A stretch of DNA of 64,000 bases, from NCBI GenBank assembly GCA_902776975.1, contig CACYSI010000014.1, positions 1-64,000 on the forward strand, read 5' to 3'. The translations under genes and the position numbers were made by a program. This stretch comes from an uncultured Ruminococcus sp. GTDB lineage: Bacteria > Bacillota > Clostridia > Oscillospirales > Acutalibacteraceae. Every line of letters starts with the position of its first letter. The first letter of the stretch is position 1. Shown one piece after another: positions 1-8,122 of the stretch. The notes below the pieces were generated by a model, which did not search any database, had not been told where the DNA came from, and saw only the letters and a program-made list of their open reading frames with translations.

Positions 1-398
1 AAAGTTCTGTTTCGAACCAGTGATTAAATCTATCTTCATTTGAAAAGCCTTGTTCAAGGCTCTCTCGCTCATCTGCATATCTTTCCGGAAAGAGGCAGAT
101 ATCTGAGTTGTTTTCTGCTGCTTCATCGTTTCCCATGAATTTAAGGCTGCAGCTCCATTCTTCGGTCTTGGGTGGACGATTTACGTCTATATTGAAGTTT
201 AGCCCTGCTTTTTTATTTAGCTCGTTAAGAACATAGAGGACATCTGAGAGTGTGTCTAAAGTGATGTTTTTCTTCTGATATCCAATAAGTTCAGCAGGAG
301 AGATATTAAGAATATTTGCTATCTCATTCAGTACACCTATTGAAGGCTCTATTTCACCGCTTTCATATTTCTGTACTGTACGCATGGTTTTACCTATT
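1..398 (-). pseudogene. XRE-family regulator fragment, truncated at both ends of the view
   Basis: On the minus strand an uninterrupted frame reads the second half of a Cro/C1-type helix-turn-helix (IGKTMRTVQKYESGE, then a helix ending NISPAELIGY), followed by about 80 residues of an unrecognised C-terminal region that leaves the window at base 1. The recognition-helix half is present, but the first helices of the HTH and any start codon are missing. At about 385-400 the sequence turns into the 3' part of an acetyltransferase on the other strand. The gene is therefore broken at its 5' end, or the join is an assembly artefact. Family assignment is firm; the target is unknown. Confidence 0.65.
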
Positions 399-599
399 TC
401 AATTCTGAAGGAATACCGAAAACAAGGTATCGGCTCACAGCTTATGGTCAGAATGCTGGAACTGCTGAAGCGGCAGGGATATGAACAGGCGTCACTAGCA
501 GTCCAAAAGGCGAACTATGCTGTAAAGATGTATAAGGATATCGGATTCAAGATAGTCGATGAGAATGACGAAGAATACATCATGGCGTTTGAATTGTAA
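384..599 (+). pseudogene. GNAT acetyltransferase, C-terminal fragment
   Basis: The 71-residue frame carries the acetyl-CoA-binding core of a GNAT N-acetyltransferase (ISILKEYRKQGIGSQLM, the Q/RxxGxG/A motif A), the following helix and the terminal beta strand (MYKDIGFKIVDENDEEY). A full GNAT is about 140-170 residues, so the N-terminal half is missing. No ribosome binding site precedes the ATG at 384, which lies in the antisense of the XRE fragment. I read it as a remnant left by the same recombination that cut the XRE gene; it is unlikely to be expressed as an enzyme. Confidence 0.65.
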
Positions 600-658
600 C
601 TTTCAGTAAAGAAAAGAGAAGCAACATAACTAAATACAGATACAAGAAGGTATTACCC

Positions 659-1471
659 ATGGTCAATTACGGATTAGAGAACAGAGTGGCGCTGATCACA
701 GGGGCGAATAACCCGCAGGGGATCGGAGCGACAACAGCAATCGCTTTTGCCCGTGAAGGAGCAAAGGTTGCTATCGTATATAAAAAGGTGAATCGTCCGT
801 TTGACGGGAATAAGACTGACCGTAACGGTGTTGACAGGTATTATGCGGCAAACGCCGGGGATGCGGAATTCGTTGAAAACAAGCTCAAGGAAATGGGCGC
901 GGACTACCTGATCATGGAAAGCGATATCTCTGATGAGGAAGCGGTCAAAGGGATCTATGACGCGGTGATGGAACGGTTCGGCAGAGTGGATATTCTGGTG
1001 AACAACGCGGCAGCGGACGACGAGACCGGTCTGGATGCCATCGAGAAGATCACCTCGGACGTGGTCGATTCCACCTTTGCGGTCAATGTGCGCGGCAGCA
1101 TCCTGATGACAAAAGAGCTGATCAATCGCCGCGCCGATTACGGCAGGATCATCAACATCTCCACCGACGCGGCGCAGGTCTTTGCCGGGCAGATCGCCTA
1201 CGGCGCGAGCAAAGCAGCTATGGAGGCGCTGACTCGCAGTATCGCTCTCGAAGCCGCGCAGTACGGCATTACCGTGAACTGTGTCGCGCCCGGTCCCACG
1301 CAGACAGGCTGGATCGACGATGAGCTGGAGAAAGCCGTCCTGCCGCTGATCCCGATGGGTCAGCTGATCCGACCTGAGGATATCGCCGAAACGATCCTGT
1401 TCCTCTCAAGTGAGCAGGCAGGGATGCTGACCGGTCAGGTCATCAAAGTGTCCGGCGGTCACGCGCTGTGA
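659..1471 (+). CDS. Short-chain dehydrogenase/reductase (SDR)
   Basis: A 270-residue classical SDR, a cytosolic NAD(P)-dependent oxidoreductase. The cofactor motif is the variant TGANNPQGIG near residue 14. NNAA lies near residue 115, and YGASK with its upstream Ser near residues 165-185 gives the Ser-Tyr-Lys catalytic set. A C-terminal GQVIKVSGG segment is typical of FabG-like members. The ATG at 659 has an AGAAGG site about 8 bases upstream. An insertion of roughly 25 residues after the first beta-alpha unit (the Asp/Arg/Tyr-rich stretch near residues 45-65) resembles the FabG-like SDRs that precede antibiotic-tailoring or acetyltransferase genes. Substrate cannot be told from sequence. Confidence 0.85.
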   Translation: MVNYGLENRVALITGANNPQGIGATTAIAFAREGAKVAIVYKKVNRPFDGNKTDRNGVDRYYAANAGDAEFVENKLKEMGADYLIMESDISDEEAVKGIYDAVMERFGRVDILVNNAAADDETGLDAIEKITSDVVDSTFAVNVRGSILMTKELINRRADYGRIINISTDAAQVFAGQIAYGASKAAMEALTRSIALEAAQYGITVNCVAPGPTQTGWIDDELEKAVLPLIPMGQLIRPEDIAETILFLSSEQAGMLTGQVIKVSGGHAL

Positions 1472-1503
1472 GTTTACGATGCGGGAAAGGAAAGACAAAT
1501 AAT

Positions 1504-2127
1504 ATGAGCATTATCATTCGCAATATCACAGACAAAGATCATTATGAAATAGAACTTGTCGCAAAAAGAGCCTTTTGGAATTTGAATATGCCGGGTTGTG
1601 ACGAGCATTATTTGGTACACAGACTTTGGAATGAGCCCTGTTATATTCCTGAGTTCTCGTTGGCTGCGGAAGTTGACAATAAAATCGTCGGTGCTATTTT
1701 ATATTCAAAAGCCAAAATCGAAACCGATCACGGCAACATAGAAATTCTGACCTTTGGGCCTTTATGCGTCGATCCCGATTATCAAAAGATGGGTATCGGC
1801 AAAAAGCTTTTATTGGAATCTATGCGTTTGGCAGCTGAGAAAGGCTATCAAGCGATCTTCATCTGCGGAGTTCCGACGTACTATCCCAAGTTCGGCTTTA
1901 AGACAGCCGATACATTTGGAATAACAATGCCCGACGGCTCCAATTTTGATGCTTTTATGGGATATGAGCTTCAAAAAGGGGCATTAAAAGGCGTGACCGG
2001 AAAGTTTTATGAAGATCCTCTTTTTGACTGTGATGTACACGACGAAGCGTATATGAAAGCGGTTAATGAATACGACAAAAACTTCCCGTATATGGAAAAG
2101 AAGGTTCTGCCGCATCAGTGGAGGTAA
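1504..2127 (+). CDS. GNAT family N-acetyltransferase
   Basis: About 207 residues with a GNAT fold. FGPLCVDPDYQKMGIGKKLL (near residues 80-100) is beta-4 plus the pyrophosphate-binding loop, and GVPTYYPKFGF is the YhbS-like acetyltransferase signature. A C-terminal extension ends in LPHQWR. Such proteins transfer acetyl from acetyl-CoA to small amines; the substrate is unknown. I start it at ATG 1504. The longer frame from GTG 1468 would overlap the SDR stop and lacks a good ribosome site. A GGAAAGG stretch lies upstream at about 1481-1487, rather far away. It sits 32 bases behind the SDR gene and is probably co-transcribed. Confidence 0.85.
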   Translation: MSIIIRNITDKDHYEIELVAKRAFWNLNMPGCDEHYLVHRLWNEPCYIPEFSLAAEVDNKIVGAILYSKAKIETDHGNIEILTFGPLCVDPDYQKMGIGKKLLLESMRLAAEKGYQAIFICGVPTYYPKFGFKTADTFGITMPDGSNFDAFMGYELQKGALKGVTGKFYEDPLFDCDVHDEAYMKAVNEYDKNFPYMEKKVLPHQWR

Positions 2128-2135
2128 GGAAATAT

Positions 2136-2532
2136 ATGAGTAAGGCTGACAAGTATAAAGACATTTTTACAGATACCTTGACGCTGATCTGTTCATAACT
2201 GAACAATATACATTGTAATTGCCATACCGAATAAACGCATCATTGCAGAATTATCAATAATGAATATACTGAAAGAGGAAATGTGAAGTCCGCATCTGTA
2301 TAGATAAAATCATCATTTCAAATGGAAAAATATAAGTAAAATATTTGGTCTGATATCCTGTTTTTCTCAAACTATACATCGTTCCCTCAATTATAGGTGA
2401 GGTGAAAAGATATTTGTGAGATAGAAGTGCTATTCATGTGTCACAATCGATCTCTTCTGATCGTGCGAATCAAATCATCGACGAACTGAGATCTATGGTC
2501 GCCATATTCTCACCTTCCGACATATATGGGAG
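2136..2532 (+). other. Decayed intergenic region with a 20-residue open frame
   Basis: A short frame at 2136-2198 (MSKADKYKDIFTDTLTLICS) starts nine bases after the acetyltransferase stop with a GGTAAGGA site, then stops. It looks like the first residues of a truncated gene I cannot identify. From 2199 to about 2555 I see no gene in either strand. The region is AT-rich with scattered stops and is probably residue of an earlier insertion or deletion. Confidence 0.3.
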
Positions 2533-2555
2533 TTGTTAACAGTCAGAAAACAATT

Positions 2556-2594
2556 CTATCATTTATTGACTTGTGATAGGATACCTGCTATAAT
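2556..2594 (+). promoter_or_regulatory. Sigma-A promoter with inverted-repeat operator candidate
   Basis: TTGACT at 2566-2571 and TATAAT at 2589-2594 are spaced by exactly 17 bases. The -35 box lies inside an inverted repeat, CTATCA ... TGATAG (2556-2579), which could be the site of a metal-dependent repressor such as a Zur-type protein. That regulatory role is inferred from the zinc importer operon that follows. Confidence 0.75.
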
Positions 2595-2628
2595 ACTCAG
2601 GAAGATCAAAACGACAGGAGTGAGAGTC

Positions 2629-2925
2629 ATGACGAAGAAACATCGTATCACCGCTTTGTTGATGGCGGCGCTTGTTCTCTTTGTGATGACTTTCTCTTTG
2701 TTTGTTATCGCCGCTGAAGCAGACCATGACTGTAGCGGCGAAGATTGTCCGATCTGCGCAGTGATCGCGATCTGTGAGAATACTATTAAAGCGCTGTCGG
2801 TGGTACTAGTTTTTGTATCGCTGATGGCTGCCCTTGCAATTTCTCGTATTCATTTTGATAGAGAAAAGCAGCGTTATAGCGGCTTTTTCAATCCTGTTTT
2901 GCTCAAGGTTAAACTGACGAATTAA
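2629..2925 (+). CDS. Small membrane protein with Cys/His metal-binding motif, zinc-importer accessory
   Basis: A 98-residue protein with an N-terminal hydrophobic segment (about residues 8-28) that can act as a signal or anchor. After it comes the extracytoplasmic stretch ADHDCSGEDCPICAVI, with three Cys, one His and several acidic residues, and then a second transmembrane segment (about 52-72) and a basic tail. The upstream ATG used by a longer frame (2533) is excluded because the promoter lies between. The ATG at 2629 follows a GACAGGAGTGAG ribosome site. It is the first gene of the zinc-type ABC operon. I infer a role in metal capture or in assembly of the importer. No family name is certain. 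Confidence 0.7.
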   Translation: MTKKHRITALLMAALVLFVMTFSLFVIAAEADHDCSGEDCPICAVIAICENTIKALSVVLVFVSLMAALAISRIHFDREKQRYSGFFNPVLLKVKLTN

Positions 2926-2937
2926 ATAGAATTCAGA

Positions 2938-3003
2938 TTACAGGGATTTTGTCTGCTTTTTAGCAGGCTTTATTTGCGTATGCAAAAAGTCCCTGTTTTT
3001 TTG
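2938..3003 (+). terminator. Long hairpin with T tract between accessory gene and binding-protein gene
   Basis: CAGGGA (2940-2945) pairs with TCCCTG (2991-2996) and is followed by seven T. A smaller CTGCT/AGCAG hairpin sits inside. It could partly terminate the accessory transcript, giving it higher dosage than the importer, or act as an attenuator. Confidence 0.5.
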
Positions 3004-3042
3004 CGCCTGTTTTTATAATCATTCAATTCGGAGGTAATTATT

Positions 3043-4005
3043 TTGAAAAAACTGATTGCAATTATATTATGTATTTTTATCGTTATATCTGTCTGCACGT
3101 TATCCGGTTGCAGCAACACCAATAAGGATAACGGAAAAATCACGATCGTAACAACTATCTTTCCGATTTACGACTGGGTAAGAGAGATTTCCAAAGATAA
3201 CGAGAATATTGAAATATCTATGCTGCTTGATAACGGCGTTGATTTGCACAGCTTCCAGCCTACGGCTGACGATATTGTTAAGATTTCTACCTGCAATATG
3301 TTTATCTATGTCGGCGGCGAATCCGATGAATGGGTCAGCGACGCTTTGAAACAAGCGACCAACAAGGATATGATCGTAGTCAATCTTCTCGATGTTCTCG
3401 GAAATTCCGTCAAGGAAGAGGAAGTTAAGGAAGGCATGGAAGCGGAGGAAGAAGGCGAAGAAGAGCCGGAGTATGACGAGCATGTTTGGCTCTCGCTCAA
3501 AAACGCTAAAGTATTATGCGAGTATATTTCCGAACAGTTCTGTAAACTCGACGCCGACAACAAGGAGAAGTATCAGAGCAACACCAAAGCGTATACCGGC
3601 GAGCTTGACACGCTTGACGGAGAATACAAAACCGCAGTCGATAATGCCAATGTCAAAACCGTAGTATACGGCGACCGTTTTCCGTTCCGTTATCTTGTCG
3701 ATGATTACGGTCTGGAATATTACGCTGCCTTTGTCGGTTGTTCCGCTGAGAGTGAGGCTAGCTTCGAGACTATCGTGTTCCTTGCGAGTAAGGTGGATGA
3801 ATTCAATCTAAAAGCGATTCTGCAAATTGAAAGTGCCGACGGAAAGATCGCTCAGACGATTAAAGATAATACCAAAACCAAGGATCAGGAAATCCTGACG
3901 ATGGATTCCATGCAATCAACAACCAGCCAGCAGGTCAATGAAGGTGCAACGTATCTTTCTGCTATGAAAGCCAATCTTGATGTGCTGAAATCAGCCCTGA
4001 AGTAA
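3043..4005 (+). CDS. znuA: Zinc/manganese ABC transporter substrate-binding lipoprotein
   Basis: 320 residues with a lipoprotein signal (lipobox LSGC at about residues 20-23) and a ZnuA/AdcA/TroA-type binding fold. His in GVDLHSFQPT and His in EYDEHVWLS are two of the usual metal ligands. Between them lies the loop that is His-rich in zinc-binding members; here it is almost purely acidic (EEEGEEEPEYDEH). A late Glu/Asp-containing QIESADGK segment fits the fourth ligand. It delivers Zn2+ (or Mn2+) to the permease outside the membrane. Start is TTG 3043, eight bases after GGAGG. It is followed 11 bases later by the ATPase gene. Confidence 0.88.
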   Translation: MKKLIAIILCIFIVISVCTLSGCSNTNKDNGKITIVTTIFPIYDWVREISKDNENIEISMLLDNGVDLHSFQPTADDIVKISTCNMFIYVGGESDEWVSDALKQATNKDMIVVNLLDVLGNSVKEEEVKEGMEAEEEGEEEPEYDEHVWLSLKNAKVLCEYISEQFCKLDADNKEKYQSNTKAYTGELDTLDGEYKTAVDNANVKTVVYGDRFPFRYLVDDYGLEYYAAFVGCSAESEASFETIVFLASKVDEFNLKAILQIESADGKIAQTIKDNTKTKDQEILTMDSMQSTTSQQVNEGATYLSAMKANLDVLKSALK

Positions 4006-4016
4006 GGAGTATCGTT

Positions 4017-4727
4017 ATGCCGCAAATCATCTGTAAGGATTTATGTCTGGGTTATCAAGGACAGGAGATTATCCACAACCTGAATTTTGAAGTGAATAAA
4101 GGCGATTATCTGTGTATCGTTGGCGAGAACGGATCGGGTAAAAGCACGCTGATGAGAACGCTGCTCGGACTGCAGCCGCCTATCTCGGGGAATATCCTTA
4201 CAGGTGACGGCATGACAAAGCGAAGTATCGGCTATCTGCCACAGCAGACGGTCACACAGCGGGATTTTCCCTCAACGGTATGGGAGATTGTTCTCTCAGG
4301 TTGTCAGAACCAATGCGGTCTGCGTCCTTTTTACGCCAAAGCGGAAAAGCAAAAAGCACTTTCAAATATCGAAAGGATGGGGCTCACAAAGCTCAAAAAG
4401 CGTTGTTACCGTGAGCTGTCCGGCGGTCAGCAGCAGCGTGTGCTGCTTGCACGCGCGTTATGCGCCGCACAGGATATTCTGCTTTTGGATGAACCGGTAG
4501 CGGGACTTGACCCGGTCGTGACCGAAGAAATGTACCGGATCATTGAAGAATTGAACCAAAAAGACGGCATGACGATCATTATGATCTCTCATGATATAGA
4601 AGCGGCTGTCAAGTATGCAGGAAAGATTCTGCATATTGCGGATCATGTGTTTTTCGGAACGACCGATGAATATATCAAAAGCGGAAGATCGAGATTTCTG
4701 ACAAAGGAGGCTGAGGTAAATGGCTGA
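4017..4727 (+). CDS. znuC: Zinc/manganese ABC transporter ATPase
   Basis: 236 residues, a complete ABC ATPase: Walker A GENGSGKST (about 38-46), Q-loop YLPQQ, signature LSGGQQQ, Walker B ILLLDEP and the H-loop ISHD. It powers metal import together with the permease encoded next. The next reading frame overlaps its last eight bases (4720-4727), so the two are translationally coupled. The ATG at 4017 has an AAGGAG site nine bases upstream. Metal type is inferred from the binding protein and permease families. Confidence 0.9.
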   Translation: MPQIICKDLCLGYQGQEIIHNLNFEVNKGDYLCIVGENGSGKSTLMRTLLGLQPPISGNILTGDGMTKRSIGYLPQQTVTQRDFPSTVWEIVLSGCQNQCGLRPFYAKAEKQKALSNIERMGLTKLKKRCYRELSGGQQQRVLLARALCAAQDILLLDEPVAGLDPVVTEEMYRIIEELNQKDGMTIIMISHDIEAAVKYAGKILHIADHVFFGTTDEYIKSGRSRFLTKEAEVNG

Positions 4728-5574
4728 AACGCTTGATAAGCTGAGCATGTATCTGCAGTTACCCTTTGTTCAGAGAGCGCTCATTGTCGGTGTTGTGATT
4801 GCTTTGTGTTCTTCTCTGTTGGGCGTTACGTTGGTATTAAAACGCTTTTCCTTTATCGGAGACGGACTTTCTCATGTCGCTTTCGGTGCGATGGCGATTG
4901 CGGCGGTTTTGAAGCTTACCAATGATATGCCGTTTGTTCTGGCGGTTACCGTTATTTGTGCTGTTTTGCTGCTGCGTATGGGACAGAACGCAAAGATCAA
5001 GGGTGACGCCGCTGTCGCGATGATCTCAGTCGGTGCGCTTGCGATCGGTTATCTGCTAATGAACATTTTTTCTACGTCCGGCAATCTGTCGGGCGACGTT
5101 TGTACGACGTTGTTCGGCTCGACCTCTATCCTGACGCTGACCGAGGAGGAGGTATGGCTGTCTGTCGGTTTATCCGCGCTGGTAATCCTGGTGTTTATCT
5201 TCTTTTACCACAAGATATTCTGTATTACCTTTGACGAGAACTTCGCTCTTGCTACCGGCGTGAGGGCAAAGCTGTATAATTTGATTTTAGCGGTCGTAAT
5301 CGCGGTCATCATCGTTCTGGCCATGAATCTGGTCGGCTCGCTGCTGATCTCGGCGCTGATTATCTTCCCGGCGCTCTCAGCCATGCGTGTATTCAAGAGC
5401 TTTAAATCGGTAACGATCTGTTCGGCGATCCTGTCTGTATGTTGCGCCGCCTTGGGTATGCTGATCTCTATTGCGTTCGGAACGCCTGTCGGTTCAACAA
5501 TTGTTGCGGTCGATATCGTTACGTTCTTTATATTTATGCTAATCGGCAAAATTTTCGGAGGTATCAAACAATGA
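4720..5574 (+). CDS. znuB: Zinc/manganese ABC transporter permease
   Basis: 284 residues of the ABC-3 permease family with about eight hydrophobic segments. The N-terminal part has the family's conserved ALCSSLLGVTLVLKRFSFIGDGLSH stretch (read here in pieces), and the C-terminal part has VGSLLISALIIFPA. It forms the metal channel in the membrane. It overlaps the ATPase gene by 8 bases and the following lipoprotein gene by 4 bases (ATGA), so all are one operon. Confidence 0.9.
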   Translation: MAETLDKLSMYLQLPFVQRALIVGVVIALCSSLLGVTLVLKRFSFIGDGLSHVAFGAMAIAAVLKLTNDMPFVLAVTVICAVLLLRMGQNAKIKGDAAVAMISVGALAIGYLLMNIFSTSGNLSGDVCTTLFGSTSILTLTEEEVWLSVGLSALVILVFIFFYHKIFCITFDENFALATGVRAKLYNLILAVVIAVIIVLAMNLVGSLLISALIIFPALSAMRVFKSFKSVTICSAILSVCCAALGMLISIAFGTPVGSTIVAVDIVTFFIFMLIGKIFGGIKQ

Positions 5575-6110
5575 AAAAAGTGATAGCAATAATCATGATC
5601 GTTTTGATCGTCGCGGCGCTGACCGCTTGTTCCCAAAAAACAGACAGCAAAACATCACCCGGCGCAAAAACCGTAAATGATGTGCTGAATCAACAAAGTG
5701 AAACACAGAATGAAACACAGGTTGCCACAGTCGTTAAGCCGGCGCAAGCAGCAAACCCGGATAAAGAGGAAAACCAAACAGATGACAGATCGGAGATCGA
5801 CCTGACAGAAATGAACTCGACGATGGTTTATTCCGAGGTGTCTCAGATGATGCAGTCTCCGGGAAAATATCGCGGAAAACAAGTCAGGATGAAGGGCTCG
5901 GCGGCAAGTGCCGAGTACATGGGCAAAACCTATCACGCCTGCCTAATCAAAGACGCGACCGCCTGCTGTTCACAGGGAATCGAATATGTGTTAATAGAGG
6001 GGGATTATCCCGCCGACGGAACAGAGATCACCGTATATGGTACGTTTGACTATTACGAGGAAGAAGGCAAAATCTATAACAATTTAGTTGATGCAAAGTT
6101 AGAATCATAG
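5571..6110 (+). CDS. Lipoprotein of the zinc importer operon, OB-like C-terminal domain
   Basis: 179 residues with a lipoprotein signal (lipobox LTAC at about 17-20). A disordered Gln/Glu/Thr-rich linker runs to about residue 75. A compact domain follows, with YSEVSQMMQSPGKYRGKQVRMKG and EGDYPADGTEITVYGTFDYYEEEGK, resembling the small OB-like domains found in metal-homeostasis lipoproteins. HACLIKDATACCSQG contributes a His and three Cys that could bind metal. The ATG overlaps the permease TGA. Together with the small Cys/His protein at the head of the operon it makes a five-gene importer. Function beyond metal handling is inference. Confidence 0.75.
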   Translation: MKKVIAIIMIVLIVAALTACSQKTDSKTSPGAKTVNDVLNQQSETQNETQVATVVKPAQAANPDKEENQTDDRSEIDLTEMNSTMVYSEVSQMMQSPGKYRGKQVRMKGSAASAEYMGKTYHACLIKDATACCSQGIEYVLIEGDYPADGTEITVYGTFDYYEEEGKIYNNLVDAKLES

Positions 6111-6116
6111 TTATGG

Positions 6117-6147
6117 CAGGGCGAGGGAGACTTCGTCCTGTTTTTTT
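6117..6147 (+). terminator. Rho-independent terminator of the zinc operon
   Basis: A 10-bp stem (CAGGGCGAGG with CTTCGTCCTG, two G-T pairs) with a GAGA loop is followed by seven T. It closes the operon seven bases after the last stop codon. Confidence 0.9.
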
Positions 6148-6266
6148 GATTGATCTTTCACATCAAATCTTTGGGCCATACAAAACCTAAACTCGCGCCA
6201 CAGGCGATTTGTGAGCATTTGTGAGGGGATTACAGCGGAACAACAAAACTTTTTGTTTCAAATCTA

Positions 6267-6319
6267 TTGACAGCAGCTTTTAAAAGTGTTATTATTTCAT
6301 TGTTGAACATTATGTTTCG
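6267..6319 (+). promoter_or_regulatory. Promoter and SOS-box-like site of the LexA-like gene
   Basis: TTGACA at 6267-6272 and TATTAT at 6290-6295 are 17 bases apart. Just downstream, near the expected transcription start, GAACATTATGTTTC (6305-6318) is an imperfect dyad resembling the Firmicutes SOS box (GAAC-N4-GTTC). Autorepression by the encoded LexA-like protein is the obvious reading. Confidence 0.65.
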
Positions 6320-6347
6320 AATTATTCAAAAGAAAGCTGGTGAGTTT

Positions 6348-6953
6348 ATGGGTAAGAAAAGAACAGAAAGATACAGCGGAATAGTGGAGTACATTAATCA
6401 GTATTACGCTGAGCATATGCGCTATCCTTCCGTGAGAGATATCGTCGCCGGAACCGGTGTTCCTCTCGCTTCCGTTCACCGTTATCTCAAAGAGATGAAC
6501 GATAACGGTGTGCTGGAATATGACGGCAGAAGAAGCATCAATACAACAGAGATGGGTATGGAAAGCCCTTCTAAGTATATGAAAGTCCTCGGTTATGTTG
6601 CCTGCGGCGAAGGTCAGGAGGAAGAAGAAAGCGTCATAGAATATATCCGTATGCCTGAGAGTATCGTCGGCAAAGGTGATTTCTTCGCGCTGATTACGAA
6701 GGGTGAATCGATGATCGGCGCGGGCATTTATCCCGGAGATTATGTGATCGTCAGACAGCAAAATACCGCAGACATCGGCGATTATGTTGTCGCTTTATAT
6801 GAAGGCAAAAACAACTTAAAACTTTTGCAAAAGGAGAATAATAGGTTTATTCTTCGCTCTTGTAACGAAGATAAAGAAGCCTACCCCGACATCTATCCTG
6901 ATGATTTACAGATCCAAGGTGTCGCGGTATGCGTTACTCATAAACTCAAATAA
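6348..6953 (+). CDS. LexA-like S24 autoprotease repressor
   Basis: 201 residues. The N-terminal winged helix (about 1-65, with YPSVRDIVAGTGVPLASVHRYLKEM) is followed by an S24/LexA autocleavage domain. The scissile dipeptide region is CGEG near residue 85. The catalytic Ser lies in GESMIGAGI near residue 123 and the Lys in NNLKLLQKE near residue 160. It represses its targets until RecA-stimulated self-cleavage. The ATG at 6348 follows AAAGCTGGTGAG; longer frames would include the promoter. Its position at the head of a mobilization module suggests it links transfer to DNA damage. The chromosomal lexA is probably elsewhere. Confidence 0.85.
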   Translation: MGKKRTERYSGIVEYINQYYAEHMRYPSVRDIVAGTGVPLASVHRYLKEMNDNGVLEYDGRRSINTTEMGMESPSKYMKVLGYVACGEGQEEEESVIEYIRMPESIVGKGDFFALITKGESMIGAGIYPGDYVIVRQQNTADIGDYVVALYEGKNNLKLLQKENNRFILRSCNEDKEAYPDIYPDDLQIQGVAVCVTHKLK

Positions 6954-7011
6954 TAATATATATTATTGAATAATTGAACGAATAAGTGAACGTTAGTATT
7001 AGAGAAGAAGT

Positions 7012-7069
7012 TATCCTGCATCGGAGATCGGTTCCGAAAAGGACAAGTCTCCGGCGCAGGATTTTTTAT
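7012..7069 (+). terminator. Strong hairpin terminator between repressor and HTH gene
   Basis: ATCCTGC pairs with GCAGGAT and CGGAGA with TCTCCG around a 20-base loop, followed by TTTTTTA. It would end the repressor transcript. As it lies just before the next ribosome site (GGAAAGGAG), it may also act as an attenuator of the HTH gene. Confidence 0.8.
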
Positions 7070-7084
7070 AGGAAAGGAGAGTCA

Positions 7085-7513
7085 ATGATAAATCATCCCC
7101 AAAAGGATATCATTCAGATTGCTGTGCGTCCGGGTTTTGTACTTATCCCGCGCGAGCTGTTTACAATCGAAATGAGTTCGAATGAGTTTCGTATATATGT
7201 CATTCTGCTGAGCTATGAAAACCGAAATAAACACAATTGCTGGCCGTCATTGTCTACACTTGCGAGAGCGGCGGGAGTAACGAGAAAGACCGCAATGAAG
7301 TGCGTGCATTTGCTGGAGGAAAAACGGTTGATCGAAATCAAACATACGAAAATGTATGCGAAGGACGGCGCTGTTCTGAACGGCAATCTTGAGTATCATA
7401 TCAATCCGATCTCTTGGGCGGTACGGTATCAGAACAAGAATAAGTTGAGGGAATCTGAGAGAATTCAGAAGCTCAATAAGAAGCGTAAACGGTTCGAAAA
7501 ACGCTCAGCTTAG
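7085..7513 (+). CDS. Helix-turn-helix protein, replication-initiator-like
   Basis: 142 residues with an N-terminal segment (FVLIPRELFTIEMSSNEFRIYVILLS) and a winged helix (WPSLSTLARAAGVTRKTAMKCVHLLEEKRLIEI). This is the layout of the HTH_36 and RepA-N-like proteins of plasmids and phages. The tail is very basic (KKRKRFEKRSA). Start is ATG 7085 with a GGAAAGGAG site; the longer frame would run through the terminator. It probably initiates or controls replication or partition of the mobilizable element, but only DNA binding is supported. Confidence 0.65.
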   Translation: MINHPQKDIIQIAVRPGFVLIPRELFTIEMSSNEFRIYVILLSYENRNKHNCWPSLSTLARAAGVTRKTAMKCVHLLEEKRLIEIKHTKMYAKDGAVLNGNLEYHINPISWAVRYQNKNKLRESERIQKLNKKRKRFEKRSA

Positions 7514-7702
7514 CAATAAAAGGGCACTTTTAGGGCGCGCTTATAGGAAAGCAGGTAAAAGCGAGCAATCCTTTAGTGGCTTGCTCGCGAATGACATCGG
7601 ACGGCAGAGCCGACCGTTAAGCGGTTTTCTGAAAATATACAGGCGGGTTGTTGACGGCGTCTCCCGTTATACAATCATTACGAATAAGTTGGAGGTATAT
7701 TT
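7514..7702 (+). other. Candidate transfer origin region
   Basis: This 189-base gap lies directly before the RHH/relaxase pair, the usual place for oriT. It contains the 8-bp inverted repeat GCGAGCAA / TTGCTCGC (about 7561-7587) and a further GC-rich stretch. No gene is visible. Assignment as oriT rests only on position and dyad. Confidence 0.4.
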
Positions 7703-8122
7703 ATGGATCAGTTGAAGAAAGTGGCGATCAGTTTGGAGGAAGTTCAGATCGAAAAATTAGATGAGATAGTAAGTCAATCGCAGGGTTATTCCCGCAGCGC
7801 TTTGGTGCGCGAGGCGGTAGATTATTATCTCGGCTATCTCGCACAGCAGGAGAATGTCAATTATCTTTCTCCGCTGATAAACCAGAGCATTAAGCTGACG
7901 CTCGCGAGATTCGAGGACAACCTATCCGAAATGCTGTTTAAGCTCGCGGTGGAAATCACTAAGAGCAATATTCTCACTGCGTATAACAGCGAGTTAAATG
8001 ATGAAGCGCTCGATTATCTCAACCGTGTATCCAAGAGAATTGTCGCTGAGAATAACGGCGCGATCGACCTCGAAAAGTCACAGGATTATCTTTATGAAAA
8101 CGATCTCTTCGGTGATGAATAA
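7703..8122 (+). CDS. Ribbon-helix-helix mobilization accessory protein (MobC/CopG-like)
   Basis: 139 residues. The N-terminal KKVAISLEEVQIEKLDEIVSQSQGYSRSALVREAVDYYL is a ribbon-helix-helix DNA-binding domain, and the rest is helical and acidic. Such proteins bind oriT and help load the relaxase. The ATG at 7703 has a TTGGAGG site. The final base overlaps the relaxase ATG (8122), so the two are translationally coupled. Confidence 0.8.
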   Translation: MDQLKKVAISLEEVQIEKLDEIVSQSQGYSRSALVREAVDYYLGYLAQQENVNYLSPLINQSIKLTLARFEDNLSEMLFKLAVEITKSNILTAYNSELNDEALDYLNRVSKRIVAENNGAIDLEKSQDYLYENDLFGDE

